The notes under the pieces: generated by a model
The model's input: only the letters and a program-made list of their open reading frames with translations
Database searches by the model: none
Told to the model about the DNA's origin: nothing
Program-made: the position numbers and the translations under genes
Assembly (NCBI GenBank): GCA_001724025.1
Contig: MEDJ01000014.1
Coordinates: 1 to 48,755 of the forward strand
DNA from: Acidobacteria bacterium SCN 69-37
GTDB taxonomy: Bacteria; Acidobacteriota; Vicinamibacteria; Vicinamibacterales; SCN-69-37
DNA: 48,755 bases
Direction: 5' to 3'
In this document: one piece after another, positions 1-8,585 of the stretch
Layout: each line of letters begins with the position of its first letter
Position numbering within the stretch: the stretch's first letter is position 1

Positions 1-606
1 CATGCTCAGCATCTGGCCGTTGTTGCCCGTGTCCATGGCCGAGATGCCGTCCATCATGATGTTGTTCTGGCCCACGCCGCCCAGACGCGTCGTCCCCGAG
101 ACACCGGGGGTGAGTGACGTCAGAGCCGTGAAGTTGCGGCCGCCGCCAAGCGGCAGGCTGTCGACCTGCGCCGACGAGACCGTGAACGAGCGCTCGCCGC
201 TCTGCGCCTGGATGAGCGGCGCCTCGGCCGTCACCTCGATCGTTTCCGATGCGCCACCAGGCGCGATCGTCAACGGGGGCAACGTCACACGGTCACCGCC
301 GCTGACCGCCACGCCCCGCCGCTGCACCGTGCTGAAGCCGGGCATCGTCACTTCCACCGTGTAGGTGTCGGGCGTCATGTTCGGGAACACGAAGTCGCCC
401 GTGGCGTTCGTCACACCAGGGACGCTGCGCGTGCCGCGCGATTCGCTGATCAACACGATCGTCGCTCCCGGGATGACACCACCCTGGGAGTCCTGGACCG
501 TGCCGGCGATGGTTCCGGTCGTGATCTGTGCGAACGCCGCCGGCGCCGCCAGACACGCCACGAGTAGTGCCATCAGCACCACCCGAGCCTTGCCAGTCAA
601 CTGCAT
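1..606 (-). CDS. TonB-dependent receptor, Oar-like, N-terminal part (cut by window edge)
   Basis: This is the first 202 residues of an outer-membrane receptor; the rest lies before position 1. The start at 606 has a GGAGG seven bases upstream. A signal peptide (about residues 1-26, ending AFAQ) is followed by a carboxypeptidase-regulatory-like beta-sandwich (about 27-115, motifs GTIAGTVQDSQGG and NATGDFVFPNM). The beginning of the plug domain follows (SLPLGGGRNF, QNNIMMDG). It is a close paralogue of the next receptor at 1034-4720 and nearly collinear with it over the available length. Proteins of this kind import large substrates through a 22-stranded barrel powered by TonB; the ligand cannot be told. 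It may be co-transcribed with the paralogue, but 427 bases separate them, so an own promoter is likely. Confidence 0.9.
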   Translation of the reverse strand, partial: MQLTGKARVVLMALLVACLAAPAAFAQITTGTIAGTVQDSQGGVIPGATIVLISESRGTRSVPGVTNATGDFVFPNMTPDTYTVEVTMPGFSTVQRRGVAVSGGDRVTLPPLTIAPGGASETIEVTAEAPLIQAQSGERSFTVSSAQVDSLPLGGGRNFTALTSLTPGVSGTTRLGGVGQNNIMMDGISAMDTGNNGQMLSM

Positions 607-1033
607 ACAACTGCCTCCATCCATAACCAGCCACGCTCGCCGGGTCACACACTACAGGCCCACGCCGGGATCGACTCCGCACGCAGGTAAGCCCAGCCGC
701 ATTGGTCACGAACCAATGCGCTACGTGGCATGATCGTAGGTGTTTTACTGTAGAGCCTTGCCAGTGACGACACGATACCAGAAGTCAGGTAGACACGCCA
801 CTAGAAACAGCGTAGTCAAGAAACTTTTTGCGCACAAAACGGTATCGACGCGGTAAACCACACGGTAGAAGTGCCTCCAAAATACCCTCAGCACAGACAC
901 TTGCAGCCTTGTGGCTACTGGTTTTCGGCAACATTCCAGGCCCCGATGCGTCTTCGGCGGGAATTTTCGCCGAACATTCGCCACGCGCCCCGTCCTGATT
1001 GAGGATTAAGGACGAGGCGTGCGGCCGTACCGC
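607..1033. other. Intergenic region between the two receptor genes
   Basis: This 427-base stretch is visibly less GC-rich than the flanking genes, especially about 740-960. Reading frames in it look random in composition. It holds the 9-bp dyad at 698-720 and two hexamers that could serve as -10 elements for the receptor at 606 on the minus strand: TAGTGT (654-649) and TACAGT (752-747). Neither has a convincing -35 partner. I see no gene here. Confidence 0.6.
698..720. promoter_or_regulatory. 9-bp inverted repeat upstream of the receptor gene
   Basis: CGCATTGGT and ACCAATGCG form perfect 9-base arms around a 5-base centre (CACGA), 92-114 bases upstream of the receptor start at 606. It has the form of a dimeric repressor or activator operator. 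If transcription starts at the farther -10 candidate (752-747), it would instead be a 5'-UTR hairpin. No T-run follows, so a terminator is unlikely. Confidence 0.55.
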
Positions 1034-4000
1034 CTAGAACGCGAAGCGAGCTGTGAGACGGATCACCCGCAGGTAGTTGTTCCCCGGCCCCTGCGACTGC
1101 GCGGTCGTCACAGCCCCGAAGCCGGCAGCCAGCGGCCGCCGGCGCAGCTCTTCGAGCACCCCGTCCGAATACTGCGCATTCAGGACCGTCTTGCCGATCG
1201 GATCCGACAACTGCACCGTGGCCTGCCGGCCCGTGTAATTGACCAGGCCGAGGACGTTGAAGGCATCGAGCCGGACCTGCAGCGTCCGGCCGCCGCCCAG
1301 GCGGACGTGGCGCGCCAGCGAGAGGTCGAGCTCGCGCTGCGGACAGCCGCGCATCATGTTCCGGCCCGACTCCAGGCCGACACTGCCGTAATCAGGGCCG
1401 GTCACGGCCGCCGTGTCGAACTGCCGATACCGGTTCGACGAGCAGCCGCTCCCCGCGTCGCCCAGGAACACCACCCGCGCGCCGGTCCCGTTGTTCAGGT
1501 AGTCGGGCGATCCCGTCAGGTTCACCGGCTGGCCACCGCTCCGATAGTCGAACGCCAGATCGTAGTTCGCGCCCGAACTCAGGCCCGCCAGCGCCCCGAT
1601 CCGCCAGTCGTTGAACACCGCCCCCAGCACGCGACGCACCCCGCTGCCGGCCGCCACGCCCGGCACCGCCCACACGAGATCGGCCCGCAGGACGTGCGGC
1701 AGACTCGCCAGTCGCCTGTTCAGCGCCTCGTACTGTGCCTGATCCTCGCGGATCCCGAACCGGCCGTCAGGACCATGTTCCAGGCGCCAGGTCAGCCCGG
1801 TCGTTCCCTGGAGCTGCAGGCTCCAGGTGTAGTTGATCCCGAACGAGAGCCCTCCCCTGAAGCGCCGGGCGAGCGACGCCTGCACCGCGTGGTATCTGTC
1901 GGAAAACGCCGTCGCCTGCTGCCCGATCGTGCCGAATCCGCGATACGGGCGCAGCAGCGTGGCCGGGTACGCGGTGGCGCCGGGGACGGCGCTGGTCCCG
2001 AGCGTCGGATCCTGGAACGCCGGCCGGTACGCGGTCCCGAGATCCACCTGATTCAGGTTGATCTGCGAGCCACCCTGGAAGGCGCTCAGCTTGTTATAGC
2101 CGTACTGGCCGACATAGCTGACGTCGAGCATCGACGCTCCCGGCAGCGCCATCTGCACCCCGGCGTGCCACTGCACCGACGAGGGCACCTTCGCGTCGTA
2201 CTGGAACACGATCAGATTCGACGCCCCGACCATCGAGGGCCCGCTGCCGAGTGTCTGCAGCCGCCCGGAGGTCAGCGTCTGCGACTCGGCCATCGGCGGG
2301 TTGCCGGGAACCGAGACCACCGTGTTGCCATCCGGCCTGTCGTAGAACAGCCCGCCGCTGGCGCGGACGACGACGCGCTGCGCCCCGGTGACGTCGTATG
2401 CCATCCCGACACGTGGGGCATAGATGACCGAAGGCCACACGTAGCCGTACGACGAGATGCCGTCACCGGCCCGCCGAATGCCGTTGAGCAGATCCCCCGA
2501 ATCGCGCACGACAGTGCCGATGGCCGCTGCCGATCGCTCCCCCATCGACACGCCCGTGATCGGGTGGACGGCCACCCGCCCGCTGCCCCCGGGACAGATC
2601 GTCACGCCCCCGCTGCAGCCCGGCACGTACAGCAGCGGCGCCGCCGCCTCCGTCCAGAGGTCCGGGAAGAAGTTCGACATCTGCCCGAAGCGATCGTGCT
2701 GCGGTTGCTGCCGCGTGAACCGCACGCCGTACTCGAGCGTCAGCCGGCGATTCACCTTCCACGTATCCTGCGCGTAGACCTCCGTGTTGTCGTAGACCAT
2801 CGCGCCCTCGACCAGCTTCGAGGCCTGCGCGTAGATCGCGAACACGCCCGTCGCGGCATTGGCGAAGCCGAATCCGGTATCGAACGGGTTGTTCGTGTCG
2901 TTGGCAAAGCTGATCGTGCCCTGGAACGAGGCCCCGCCGGCAGCGCCGACGTTCTGCGCCCTGAAGCTGTGGTTGTTGTAGATGCCCACCTTCAGCGTAT
3001 GCCCGCCGGCCACCTTCGTCAGCGCCATCGCGACATCCTGGACCCTGTGCGTGTTCAACCAGGCCGGGTAGCTGAAATTCGTCGGCGGATTAGCCACCAG
3101 ACCGCCCCACACGAGGTTCGGCGGCAGGTTCACGCGCGTGCCATCGAAGAACGAGGCCGCCCCCTGCGCCGCCGCCCGCTGCAGCGCCTCGTACTGATAC
3201 GACCGCGGATCGACGATCCCGGCGTCCGGGTAGATCAACGGCAGGGCCGGCAGGCTGCCGGCCGTCGGGCCCGCGAGCAGGCCGCCGCCGGCCACCGCGC
3301 TCGCGACCGTCCCGTACGTCCCCTCGAGAAACGTCGTCGCCCCCAGCGCGTAGTTGACCGTCACGCCATAGTTCGAGATGTACGGCCAGGGCACCAGCGC
3401 GTCGTTGACGCCCGGCATCGTGCCCGGGACGATGCGCTGCCGCTCGCGCTGGCCGGAGTACCGGGCCGTGACACGCAGCGCCGGCGAAAACTGATAGTCC
3501 AGACGCACGACCGGCTGCTGCAGCAGATTCCGGTCGAGCGGGCGCACGGACTCGTAGTTGTAGCCGTTCGGTGCCACCTGCGGTCCCGTGGGCATCGGGT
3601 AGATGTCGAGGATCGCCAGGCCCGGCGCGTAGAGGTCACGGGCCGGGATCACGTTGCCCGGATACGGCTGCCCCGTCAGCGGATTCCTGATGGCCGGGAT
3701 CGGGCGGCCGAGATTGTCGAGCGACTGCGAAAAGTCGCCCCGGCGCTCGAGCGCCGTCGGCAACCGGAAGCGATCGACGGTCCCACCCGACGAGGTCGGC
3801 CGGTATTCGTGACCGTAGAAGAAGAACAGCCTGTTGTCGCCGCCCGGACGCCCCACCGGTCCGCCCACCGAGTAGCCCCACGTCCGCTGCCGGCTGACCG
3901 GCTTGGCCACACCGTTCTCCGTGTGATGCCAGGCGTTCGTGTTCCAGTCCGAGTTGTCCTCGATGTCGTACAGCGATCCGGCAAACCGGTTCGTGCCGCT

Positions 4001-4720
4001 CTTCGTCACTGCCGTGATCTGCAGCCCGGACGACCGGCCGTACTCGGCCTGGTAGCCCGACGTCAGCACCGTGACGGCGGCCACCGATTCGATGTTCATG
4101 GCGAGCATCTGGCTGTTGCTGCCCGTGTCCATCAGCGGGGTGCCGTCCATCATGATGTTGTTCTGGCTCGCCCCGCCGAGACGTGCGCCGCCGGTGCCCG
4201 CGGCGCCCGGGATCACGCCCGGCACGATCCGGGTCAGGTCGGTGAAGTTCCGGCCACCGCCAATCGGCAGGCCGTCGACCTGCGCCGACGACACCGTGAA
4301 CGAACGCTCGCCGCTCTGCGCCTGGAGACGCAGCATTCCGGCCGTCACCTCGATCGCGTCCGATGCGCCGGCAAGGGCCATCACCAGCGTGGGCAGGATG
4401 ACGCGATCGCCACCACCAACGGCCACGCCCCGCTGCTGCACGGCACGAAAGCCGGCCCTCGTCACTTCCACGGTGTAGGTGTCGGGCGCCAGATTGGGGA
4501 CGACGAAGTCCCCGGTGGCGCCGGTCACGCCGGGAACGCCGCGCGTACCGCGCGATTCACTGACCACCACGACCGTCGCACCCGGGATGACGCCACCCTG
4601 GGCATCCTGGACCGTTCCCGCCAGGGTCCCCGTCGTGATCTGCGCGAACGCGGCCGGCACCGCCAGCCACCCCAGAATCACGATGATGCCCACGACCCGC
4701 GTTCCCGACCACCCCTGCAT
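1034..4720 (-). CDS. TonB-dependent receptor, Oar-like, with carboxypeptidase-regulatory domain
   Basis: A 1228-residue outer-membrane receptor. The start is set at 4720, where a GGAGG lies 8-12 bases upstream and the protein opens with a good signal peptide (to about residue 26, AAFAQ); a longer frame to 4828 would lose both. In order: carboxypeptidase-regulatory-like domain (27-115), plug (about 120-260; QNNIMMDGTPLMDTG, SGYQAEYGRSSG, AVTKSGTNRFAGSLY), then a long beta-barrel ending in LTARFAF, the terminal Phe expected for BAM-dependent insertion. Acidobacteria carry many such receptors, thought to take up glycans or peptides. It lies downstream of the sensor kinase/regulator operon on the same strand but beyond a strong hairpin, so control by that pair is possible, not shown. 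A TAAGGT hexamer at 4764-4759 may be its -10. Confidence 0.93.
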   Translation of the reverse strand: MQGWSGTRVVGIIVILGWLAVPAAFAQITTGTLAGTVQDAQGGVIPGATVVVVSESRGTRGVPGVTGATGDFVVPNLAPDTYTVEVTRAGFRAVQQRGVAVGGGDRVILPTLVMALAGASDAIEVTAGMLRLQAQSGERSFTVSSAQVDGLPIGGGRNFTDLTRIVPGVIPGAAGTGGARLGGASQNNIMMDGTPLMDTGSNSQMLAMNIESVAAVTVLTSGYQAEYGRSSGLQITAVTKSGTNRFAGSLYDIEDNSDWNTNAWHHTENGVAKPVSRQRTWGYSVGGPVGRPGGDNRLFFFYGHEYRPTSSGGTVDRFRLPTALERRGDFSQSLDNLGRPIPAIRNPLTGQPYPGNVIPARDLYAPGLAILDIYPMPTGPQVAPNGYNYESVRPLDRNLLQQPVVRLDYQFSPALRVTARYSGQRERQRIVPGTMPGVNDALVPWPYISNYGVTVNYALGATTFLEGTYGTVASAVAGGGLLAGPTAGSLPALPLIYPDAGIVDPRSYQYEALQRAAAQGAASFFDGTRVNLPPNLVWGGLVANPPTNFSYPAWLNTHRVQDVAMALTKVAGGHTLKVGIYNNHSFRAQNVGAAGGASFQGTISFANDTNNPFDTGFGFANAATGVFAIYAQASKLVEGAMVYDNTEVYAQDTWKVNRRLTLEYGVRFTRQQPQHDRFGQMSNFFPDLWTEAAAPLLYVPGCSGGVTICPGGSGRVAVHPITGVSMGERSAAAIGTVVRDSGDLLNGIRRAGDGISSYGYVWPSVIYAPRVGMAYDVTGAQRVVVRASGGLFYDRPDGNTVVSVPGNPPMAESQTLTSGRLQTLGSGPSMVGASNLIVFQYDAKVPSSVQWHAGVQMALPGASMLDVSYVGQYGYNKLSAFQGGSQINLNQVDLGTAYRPAFQDPTLGTSAVPGATAYPATLLRPYRGFGTIGQQATAFSDRYHAVQASLARRFRGGLSFGINYTWSLQLQGTTGLTWRLEHGPDGRFGIREDQAQYEALNRRLASLPHVLRADLVWAVPGVAAGSGVRRVLGAVFNDWRIGALAGLSSGANYDLAFDYRSGGQPVNLTGSPDYLNNGTGARVVFLGDAGSGCSSNRYRQFDTAAVTGPDYGSVGLESGRNMMRGCPQRELDLSLARHVRLGGGRTLQVRLDAFNVLGLVNYTGRQATVQLSDPIGKTVLNAQYSDGVLEELRRRPLAAGFGAVTTAQSQGPGNNYLRVIRLTARFAF

Positions 4721-4833
4721 CGACACCTGCCTCCGTCTCCCTCCGGCGAGGGGTCTCAACCTTATCCGACAGGTCCGCGCGGCGCCACAGCGCCGCACGG
4801 CTTCCCCTGCCGGATGCCAACGCCACAAACGAC

Positions 4834-4870
4834 ACAGGGCGGCCGTCCCGCACGGGACGTGCCGCCCTGT
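4834..4870 (-). terminator. Strong hairpin terminating the kinase/regulator operon
   Basis: ACAGGGCGGC (4834-4843) pairs perfectly with GCCGCCCTGT (4861-4870), and GTCCC/GGGAC pair inside the loop. On the minus strand it starts about 36 bases after the regulator stop and is followed by GTCGTTTGTGG, a poor T-run. It probably separates the kinase/regulator transcript from the receptor gene. Confidence 0.65.
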
Positions 4871-4906
4871 CGCCCGTCGGATACGGGCCGCCGTGGCTGC
4901 GCCGCG

Positions 4907-5557
4907 CTACGAGATCACGCCACGTCTGACCGCGAAGAGCACCAGTTCCGCGGTGTTGTGCACGTCGAGCTTCTGCAGGATGTTCGACCTGTGGGTCTCG
5001 ACGGTGGCCGGGCTCAGGCAGAGCAGCTCGGCGGCCGCCTTGTTGCTGTGGCCTTCGACCACCAGTTGCAGGACTTCCCGCTCGCGTTCCGACAGGAGTT
5101 GATACCGATCGACGACGCCCTTCTCGGCCAGGTGCCTGACGTAGTCATCGAGCATGACGCTCGCGACCGTGGGGCTGAAGAACGACTTGCCCGACGCCAC
5201 GGCCGTCACCGCGTCGACGAGATCGGCGTCGGCCGAGTCTTTCAGGATGTAGCCCCGGGCGCCAGCCTGCAGGCCCTGCACGACATAGGCTTCGTCGGCA
5301 TGCATGCTCAGGATCAGCACGCGGACGTCGGGCGTCCGCCTCACCACCTGCCTGGTGGCCTCGATGCCGTTGAGCAACGGCATCGCGATATCGAAGATCG
5401 CCACATCCGGTTTGGCCTCGAGCGTCTTGCGGACGGCCTCGCGGCCATCGCTCGCCTCGTCGACCACGGTCCACTCCGGCTGGTCCTCGAGGATCTTGCG
5501 GACCCCCTGGCGAACGAGCGTGTGGTCGTCCCCGAGCACGATCCTGACCTTGTTCAT
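4907..5557 (-). CDS. Response regulator, NarL/LuxR type
   Basis: A 216-residue two-component regulator. Residues 3-118 are a receiver domain with acidic pocket D10/D11, phospho-acceptor D56 (AIFDIAMP) and conserved K106 (YILKDSAD). Residues about 152-216 are a LuxR-type helix-turn-helix (LSEREREVLQLVVEGHSNKA, LSPATVETHRSNI). The start at 5557 is chosen because the receiver fold begins there (MNKVRIVLGDD), preceded by AGGGATAT; an upstream frame to 5776 only reads into the kinase gene. It begins 11 bases after the kinase stop, so the two are one operon and form a cognate pair. Targets are unknown; the adjacent receptors are the obvious candidates. The receiver starts LGDDH rather than the usual IADDH, a conservative change. 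Confidence 0.93.
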   Translation of the reverse strand: MNKVRIVLGDDHTLVRQGVRKILEDQPEWTVVDEASDGREAVRKTLEAKPDVAIFDIAMPLLNGIEATRQVVRRTPDVRVLILSMHADEAYVVQGLQAGARGYILKDSADADLVDAVTAVASGKSFFSPTVASVMLDDYVRHLAEKGVVDRYQLLSEREREVLQLVVEGHSNKAAAELLCLSPATVETHRSNILQKLDVHNTAELVLFAVRRGVIS

Positions 5558-5568
5558 ATATCCCTCTC

Positions 5569-7047
5569 TCAGGCGACGGATCCGACGACCGGCCCCTGCT
5601 GGTCCTCGGCCACCGGCACCGGCGCCATCGTCTCCGGCAGGGGCAACTCTGCCACGATCCGTGTCCCCTCGCCGGGTGCACTCTCCACGACGAGGCTGCC
5701 GCCAAGCTGCATCGCCCGTTCCTGCATGCTCACCAGGCCGAGCCCCCGCCGTGCCATCGCCGGGCGCCGGGCGCACTCGAAGCCGGCGCCGTCGTCACCC
5801 ACCACCACGACCAGGCTGTGCGCGAGCCGGACCAGACTGACCACGCACGTTGCGGCGCGGGAATGTTTGGCGACGTTCGTCAGCGCTTCCTGCACAATCC
5901 GGTACGCGACGGTCTCGACCTCGCGCGGCAGCCGCTCGTCGAGTCCGGTCTCGGCGTACTCGACGCCGATGTCGTGTCGCCGGCGGAATTCCTTGATGTG
6001 GAGATCGACAGCCGCCGAGAGGCCGATGTCGTCGAGGACGGCCGGGTGCAGCATGTGCGACAGATCGCGCACGGTCTGCAGCGTGCGCTCCACGATCGGC
6101 CGTACGTCGTCGAGCAGCCCCGCGGGGCCGGCCGTCTCGTCCAGCACGTGCTGCGCCGCGGCAATCTCGAACTTGATGGCGGTCAGCGACTGCCCCACCT
6201 CGTCGTGCAGCTCCCGCGCGATCGTGCGTCGCTCTTCCTCGCGCACGCGAATGAGTTCCGACGACAGCCGCTGCAGCCCCTGCTGCAGTTCCAAGCCGCG
6301 CCGGTTCTGTCCGGCGACCTCTCGCTCCAGCCGGCCGACGTGACGGACGGCGAGCAGCACAATGGCCAGGCTGAGCAGGAGCGCGCCGCCGAAGACTTCC
6401 CAGGTCCGCCGCTGGGCCCGGCGGTAGAGCCCGCTGATCCGCGTGTTGTGATCGACGAACGACGCCCGGTTCAGCGAACCGAGTTCTCCGGCCACCACCA
6501 TGAACGCCTGGCGTCCGGCCGCCAGCTGCCCACGCAGGAGCGGCGTGGCACGCGCCGACCACTCGGTCGCGTCCGACGCGAGTACGCCGTGCATGGTACG
6601 CCGCAGCTGCCCAATTTCGGTCCGGAGCCGCTCGAGGCGCGTCACCTCGGCCGGCGACTCGAGATTCGGATCGTACGCGTTCAGGCTTGCCGCCGCGCCG
6701 TCGAGGGCCCGCTCGACGGCGGCTCGCGCCGTCTCGGCCGACACCCGGTCGCGATCGAGGACGGCGTCGCGCAGCAGGACCGAACTGAGCAGGACCTGCG
6801 TGCGGGCCGTCATCAGCTGGCGCTGAGCGAGCAGGTACCGTTCGCGCACCTCTGACGTCCGCACATCGAGGTCGGCCATGTGGCGGCTGAAGTGCACGCC
6901 CGCGGCCGCCCAGACGGCGACGGTCAGGCCGAACGCCACCAGCAGGGCGGTCCGCAGGGGGACGCCCGCGAGCGGCACGTCGGGCCCCGCCATCTCGATC
7001 TCGCGACGTCCGCTCATCGACGGCCCGCCCACACGAGGGGCCGACAC
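5569..7047 (-). CDS. Membrane histidine kinase, NarX/DegS (HisKA_3) class
   Basis: A 492-residue sensor kinase. One membrane helix lies at about residues 32-51 and a second at about 217-236. They enclose an alpha-helical extracytoplasmic sensor region of about 165 residues rich in Leu, Arg and Ala, like four-helix-bundle chemoreceptor-type sensors. The cytoplasmic part has the HisKA_3 box EERRTIARELHDEVGQS with phospho-acceptor H281. A HATPase_c domain follows (N box IVQEALTNVAKHS, G1 DDGAGF, G2 RRGLGLVSMQERA). The first possible start (GTG, 7047) has a weak GGGA upstream; ATG at 7017 or 6993 is equally possible. It is read from the near-consensus promoter at 7111-7138 and followed directly by its regulator. 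The signal sensed is not evident. Confidence 0.9.
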   Translation of the reverse strand: MSAPRVGGPSMSGRREIEMAGPDVPLAGVPLRTALLVAFGLTVAVWAAAGVHFSRHMADLDVRTSEVRERYLLAQRQLMTARTQVLLSSVLLRDAVLDRDRVSAETARAAVERALDGAAASLNAYDPNLESPAEVTRLERLRTEIGQLRRTMHGVLASDATEWSARATPLLRGQLAAGRQAFMVVAGELGSLNRASFVDHNTRISGLYRRAQRRTWEVFGGALLLSLAIVLLAVRHVGRLEREVAGQNRRGLELQQGLQRLSSELIRVREEERRTIARELHDEVGQSLTAIKFEIAAAQHVLDETAGPAGLLDDVRPIVERTLQTVRDLSHMLHPAVLDDIGLSAAVDLHIKEFRRRHDIGVEYAETGLDERLPREVETVAYRIVQEALTNVAKHSRAATCVVSLVRLAHSLVVVVGDDGAGFECARRPAMARRGLGLVSMQERAMQLGGSLVVESAPGEGTRIVAELPLPETMAPVPVAEDQQGPVVGSVA

Positions 7048-7110
7048 GAGTCCCGGCGCGGGGCCTCGGGGCGCCCCGCCGGGATACTCCCGGTGATTGG
7101 CATGGCACAG

Positions 7111-7138
7111 AGCATACGGCGCCGCGAAATAGTGTCAA
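7111..7138 (-). promoter_or_regulatory. Sigma-70-type promoter for the kinase/regulator operon
   Basis: On the minus strand TTGACA (7138-7133) and TATGCT (7116-7111) are separated by 16 bases: an exact -35 and a 5-of-6 -10. Transcription should begin near 7104, about 57 bases before the kinase start. It is the best-looking promoter I found in the window. The rest of the 300-base gap up to the csbD-like gene (7139-7347) shows no further gene. Confidence 0.75.
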
Positions 7139-7347
7139 TACGTTTTGTTACTACACGATTGCGAGGAGTCCCGGACGTGGTGCCGGGATACCCATTCCTG
7201 GTGCCGCGCTGGCCACACGCCCGCGGCCGGCGAAATGAGCAGCGGCATGTCGGTGGCGTGGTTCCTGCACCGCTCGCCGGTGCCCCGCGGCTGCAGCTCG
7301 CGGGACCGCACCGGCGGCCACGCCGGGCGCTCGGGAAGGACATCACG

Positions 7348-7569
7348 ATGAATACGGACCAGCTCAAAGGCCAGTGGCGACAGTTGGCGGGCGCCGCCAA
7401 GGCGCAGTGGGGCCGCCTGACCGACGACGAGCTCCTTCAGGTCGAGGGGAATGCCGAACGGCTCGTCGGTCTCGTCCAGGAGCGCTACGGGTACGCAAAG
7501 GAACGGGCGCAGGACGAAGTGGACCGCTTCCTCCTCCGCCATTCCACGCTCGACGACACCCGCGTCTGA
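7348..7569 (+). CDS. CsbD-like stress protein
   Basis: A 73-residue small acidic/basic helical protein matching the CsbD family: it opens MNTDQLKGQWRQLAGAAKAQ and continues WGRLTDDELLQVEGNAERLVG. The start at 7348 has GGAAGGA seven bases upstream; a longer upstream frame has none. CsbD proteins are induced by the general stress response in Bacillus and enterobacteria, but their biochemical role is unknown. It is a single gene, convergent with the HisKA-REC gene that follows. Confidence 0.88.
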   Translation: MNTDQLKGQWRQLAGAAKAQWGRLTDDELLQVEGNAERLVGLVQERYGYAKERAQDEVDRFLLRHSTLDDTRV

Positions 7570-7617
7570 TACCGATACGCCGATTGCCGGCAGACGACGT
7601 CGTCTGCCGGCCGGCCC

Positions 7618-8190
7618 TCACGACCGCGGTCCGAGGCGGGCGAGGCTGGCCATCACGAGGCAGAGATCGATGGCATCGACGGGCTTGGCAAGATGGGCCT
7701 GGAAGCCGGCGGCCAGGGCCGCGCGCCGGGCCGTCGGCGAGGCGTGCGAGGTCAGGGCGATGGCGGGTGTCCGCCGCACGCGTCGCGATGGGGTACCGCG
7801 TACCGTGCGCAGCAACGCGTAGCCGTCCATTCCCGGCATGTCGATGTCGCTCACGAGCACGTCGACGCGATCGCGCTCGAGGCGCGCCATGGCCGCCACC
7901 GCCGAGGACACGTCATCGACGATCGCACCCGCACGCGCCACGATCTGCCGCATCGCCACGCGCGTGTCGTCGTCATCATCGACGAGCAGGACGCGCAGTC
8001 CCGTGATGTCGGGCAGGACGTCGCGTCCGGCCGACGCCGGTCCGCGTGCGACGCGCGGTGCACGGGTCGACAGGCGATCGAGCAGATCGGCCTGCCGACG
8101 CGCGTTCCGCGCGATGATCTCGAGTCCCGTCCGCAGGTCGGTCTCGGCGGGCGTCTGACCGCCCAGCAGGTGCGTCCACGCCAGAATCAC
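7618..8190 (-). CDS. HisKA remnant plus receiver domain (3' part of a frameshifted gene)
   Basis: A 190-residue frame beginning at GTG 8190. Residues 1-45 (VILAWTHLLGG through NARRQADLLDRL) are the second half of a HisKA dimerisation/phospho-transfer domain as found in hybrid sensor kinases. After a linker, residues about 63-185 are a receiver domain (LRVLLVDDDDDTR, phospho-acceptor in DVLVSDIDMPGMDGY, conserved Lys in HLAKPVD). The ATP-binding domain usually placed between them is absent. The first half of HisKA, with the His box, is in another frame just upstream (8187-8270). The frames overlap as GTGA, so this is either one gene with a lost base or two coupled genes. A phosphorelay intermediate is the likely function of the intact form. 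Confidence 0.7.
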   Translation of the reverse strand: MILAWTHLLGGQTPAETDLRTGLEIIARNARRQADLLDRLSTRAPRVARGPASAGRDVLPDITGLRVLLVDDDDDTRVAMRQIVARAGAIVDDVSSAVAAMARLERDRVDVLVSDIDMPGMDGYALLRTVRGTPSRRVRRTPAIALTSHASPTARRAALAAGFQAHLAKPVDAIDLCLVMASLARLGPRS

Positions 8191-8270
8191 TTCAGCGGCG
8201 CCCGCAGTTCGTGCAGCAGTCCGGCGTGCAGCGCCCCCGGGCCCGTCCTGAGGTATCGAGGATTCAACAC
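8187..8270 (-). pseudogene. 5' fragment of the HisKA-REC gene carrying the His box
   Basis: A 27-residue frame from GTG 8270, with GGAGG six bases upstream, reads to LLHELRAPLK and stops at TGA 8189-8187. HELRAPL is the phospho-acceptor box of HisKA. The expected continuation (VILAWTHLL) begins in the -1 frame exactly at the stop. One extra base in the CTGAAGTGA stretch would give an uninterrupted protein of about 217 residues: HisKA followed by a receiver, with no ATPase domain. Confidence 0.6.
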
Positions 8271-8506
8271 GCCTGCCTCCCGGCCTTCCTCCCCTGCAAC
8301 CTCATGGCCAGATCGACGCGCGCAGCGGCGTCCCCAGGACTGGGTAGCGGCCGGCCGATCGTGGGCGCTCGCGTTACCCATCGGTGGCGCACGGGCCGCA
8401 CACGACGCGCGACATCGGCTGCTGCGTAACGAGTTCGCCCGACAACGCGACGGCACGCCGTTTGCTCTCTGAGGATGGCGAGTGCCTTGTGTGATGCATA
8501 ACGCAT

Positions 8507-8568
8507 CGCGAGCTGGGGAGCCAGGGTACTCGCGGGGAGGCCCGCCGCAAGGCGAGCCTCCCCTTTTT
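8507..8568 (+). terminator. Double hairpin with T-run, attenuator-like, upstream of the lipid kinase gene
   Basis: The second hairpin pairs GGGGAGGC (8534-8541) with GCCTCCCC (8556-8563). Inside it CGCC/GGCG close a GCAA tetraloop (8547-8550), and TTTTT (8564-8568) follows: a textbook intrinsic terminator on the plus strand. A first hairpin abuts it: CGCGAG (8507-8512) with CTCGCG (8529-8534), plus CTGG/CCAG inside. No plus-strand gene ends just before it, and the kinase start is 18 bases after it. Between 8271 and 8506 I see no gene. CCTCCCC at 8288-8294 could compete for the terminator's 5' arm. Confidence 0.75.
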
Positions 8569-8585
8569 GCACCAGGACGCCGCCG

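Noticed and set aside
745..984. 79-codon minus-strand frame in the gap between receptors
   Set aside because: No ribosome site, composition unlike the real genes, lies in the promoter region of the receptor at 606.
1019..6343. 1774-codon open frame on the plus strand
   Set aside because: It is antisense to the receptor, regulator and kinase genes, which have clear domains. The frame is open because GC-rich codons on the other strand rarely give stops here.
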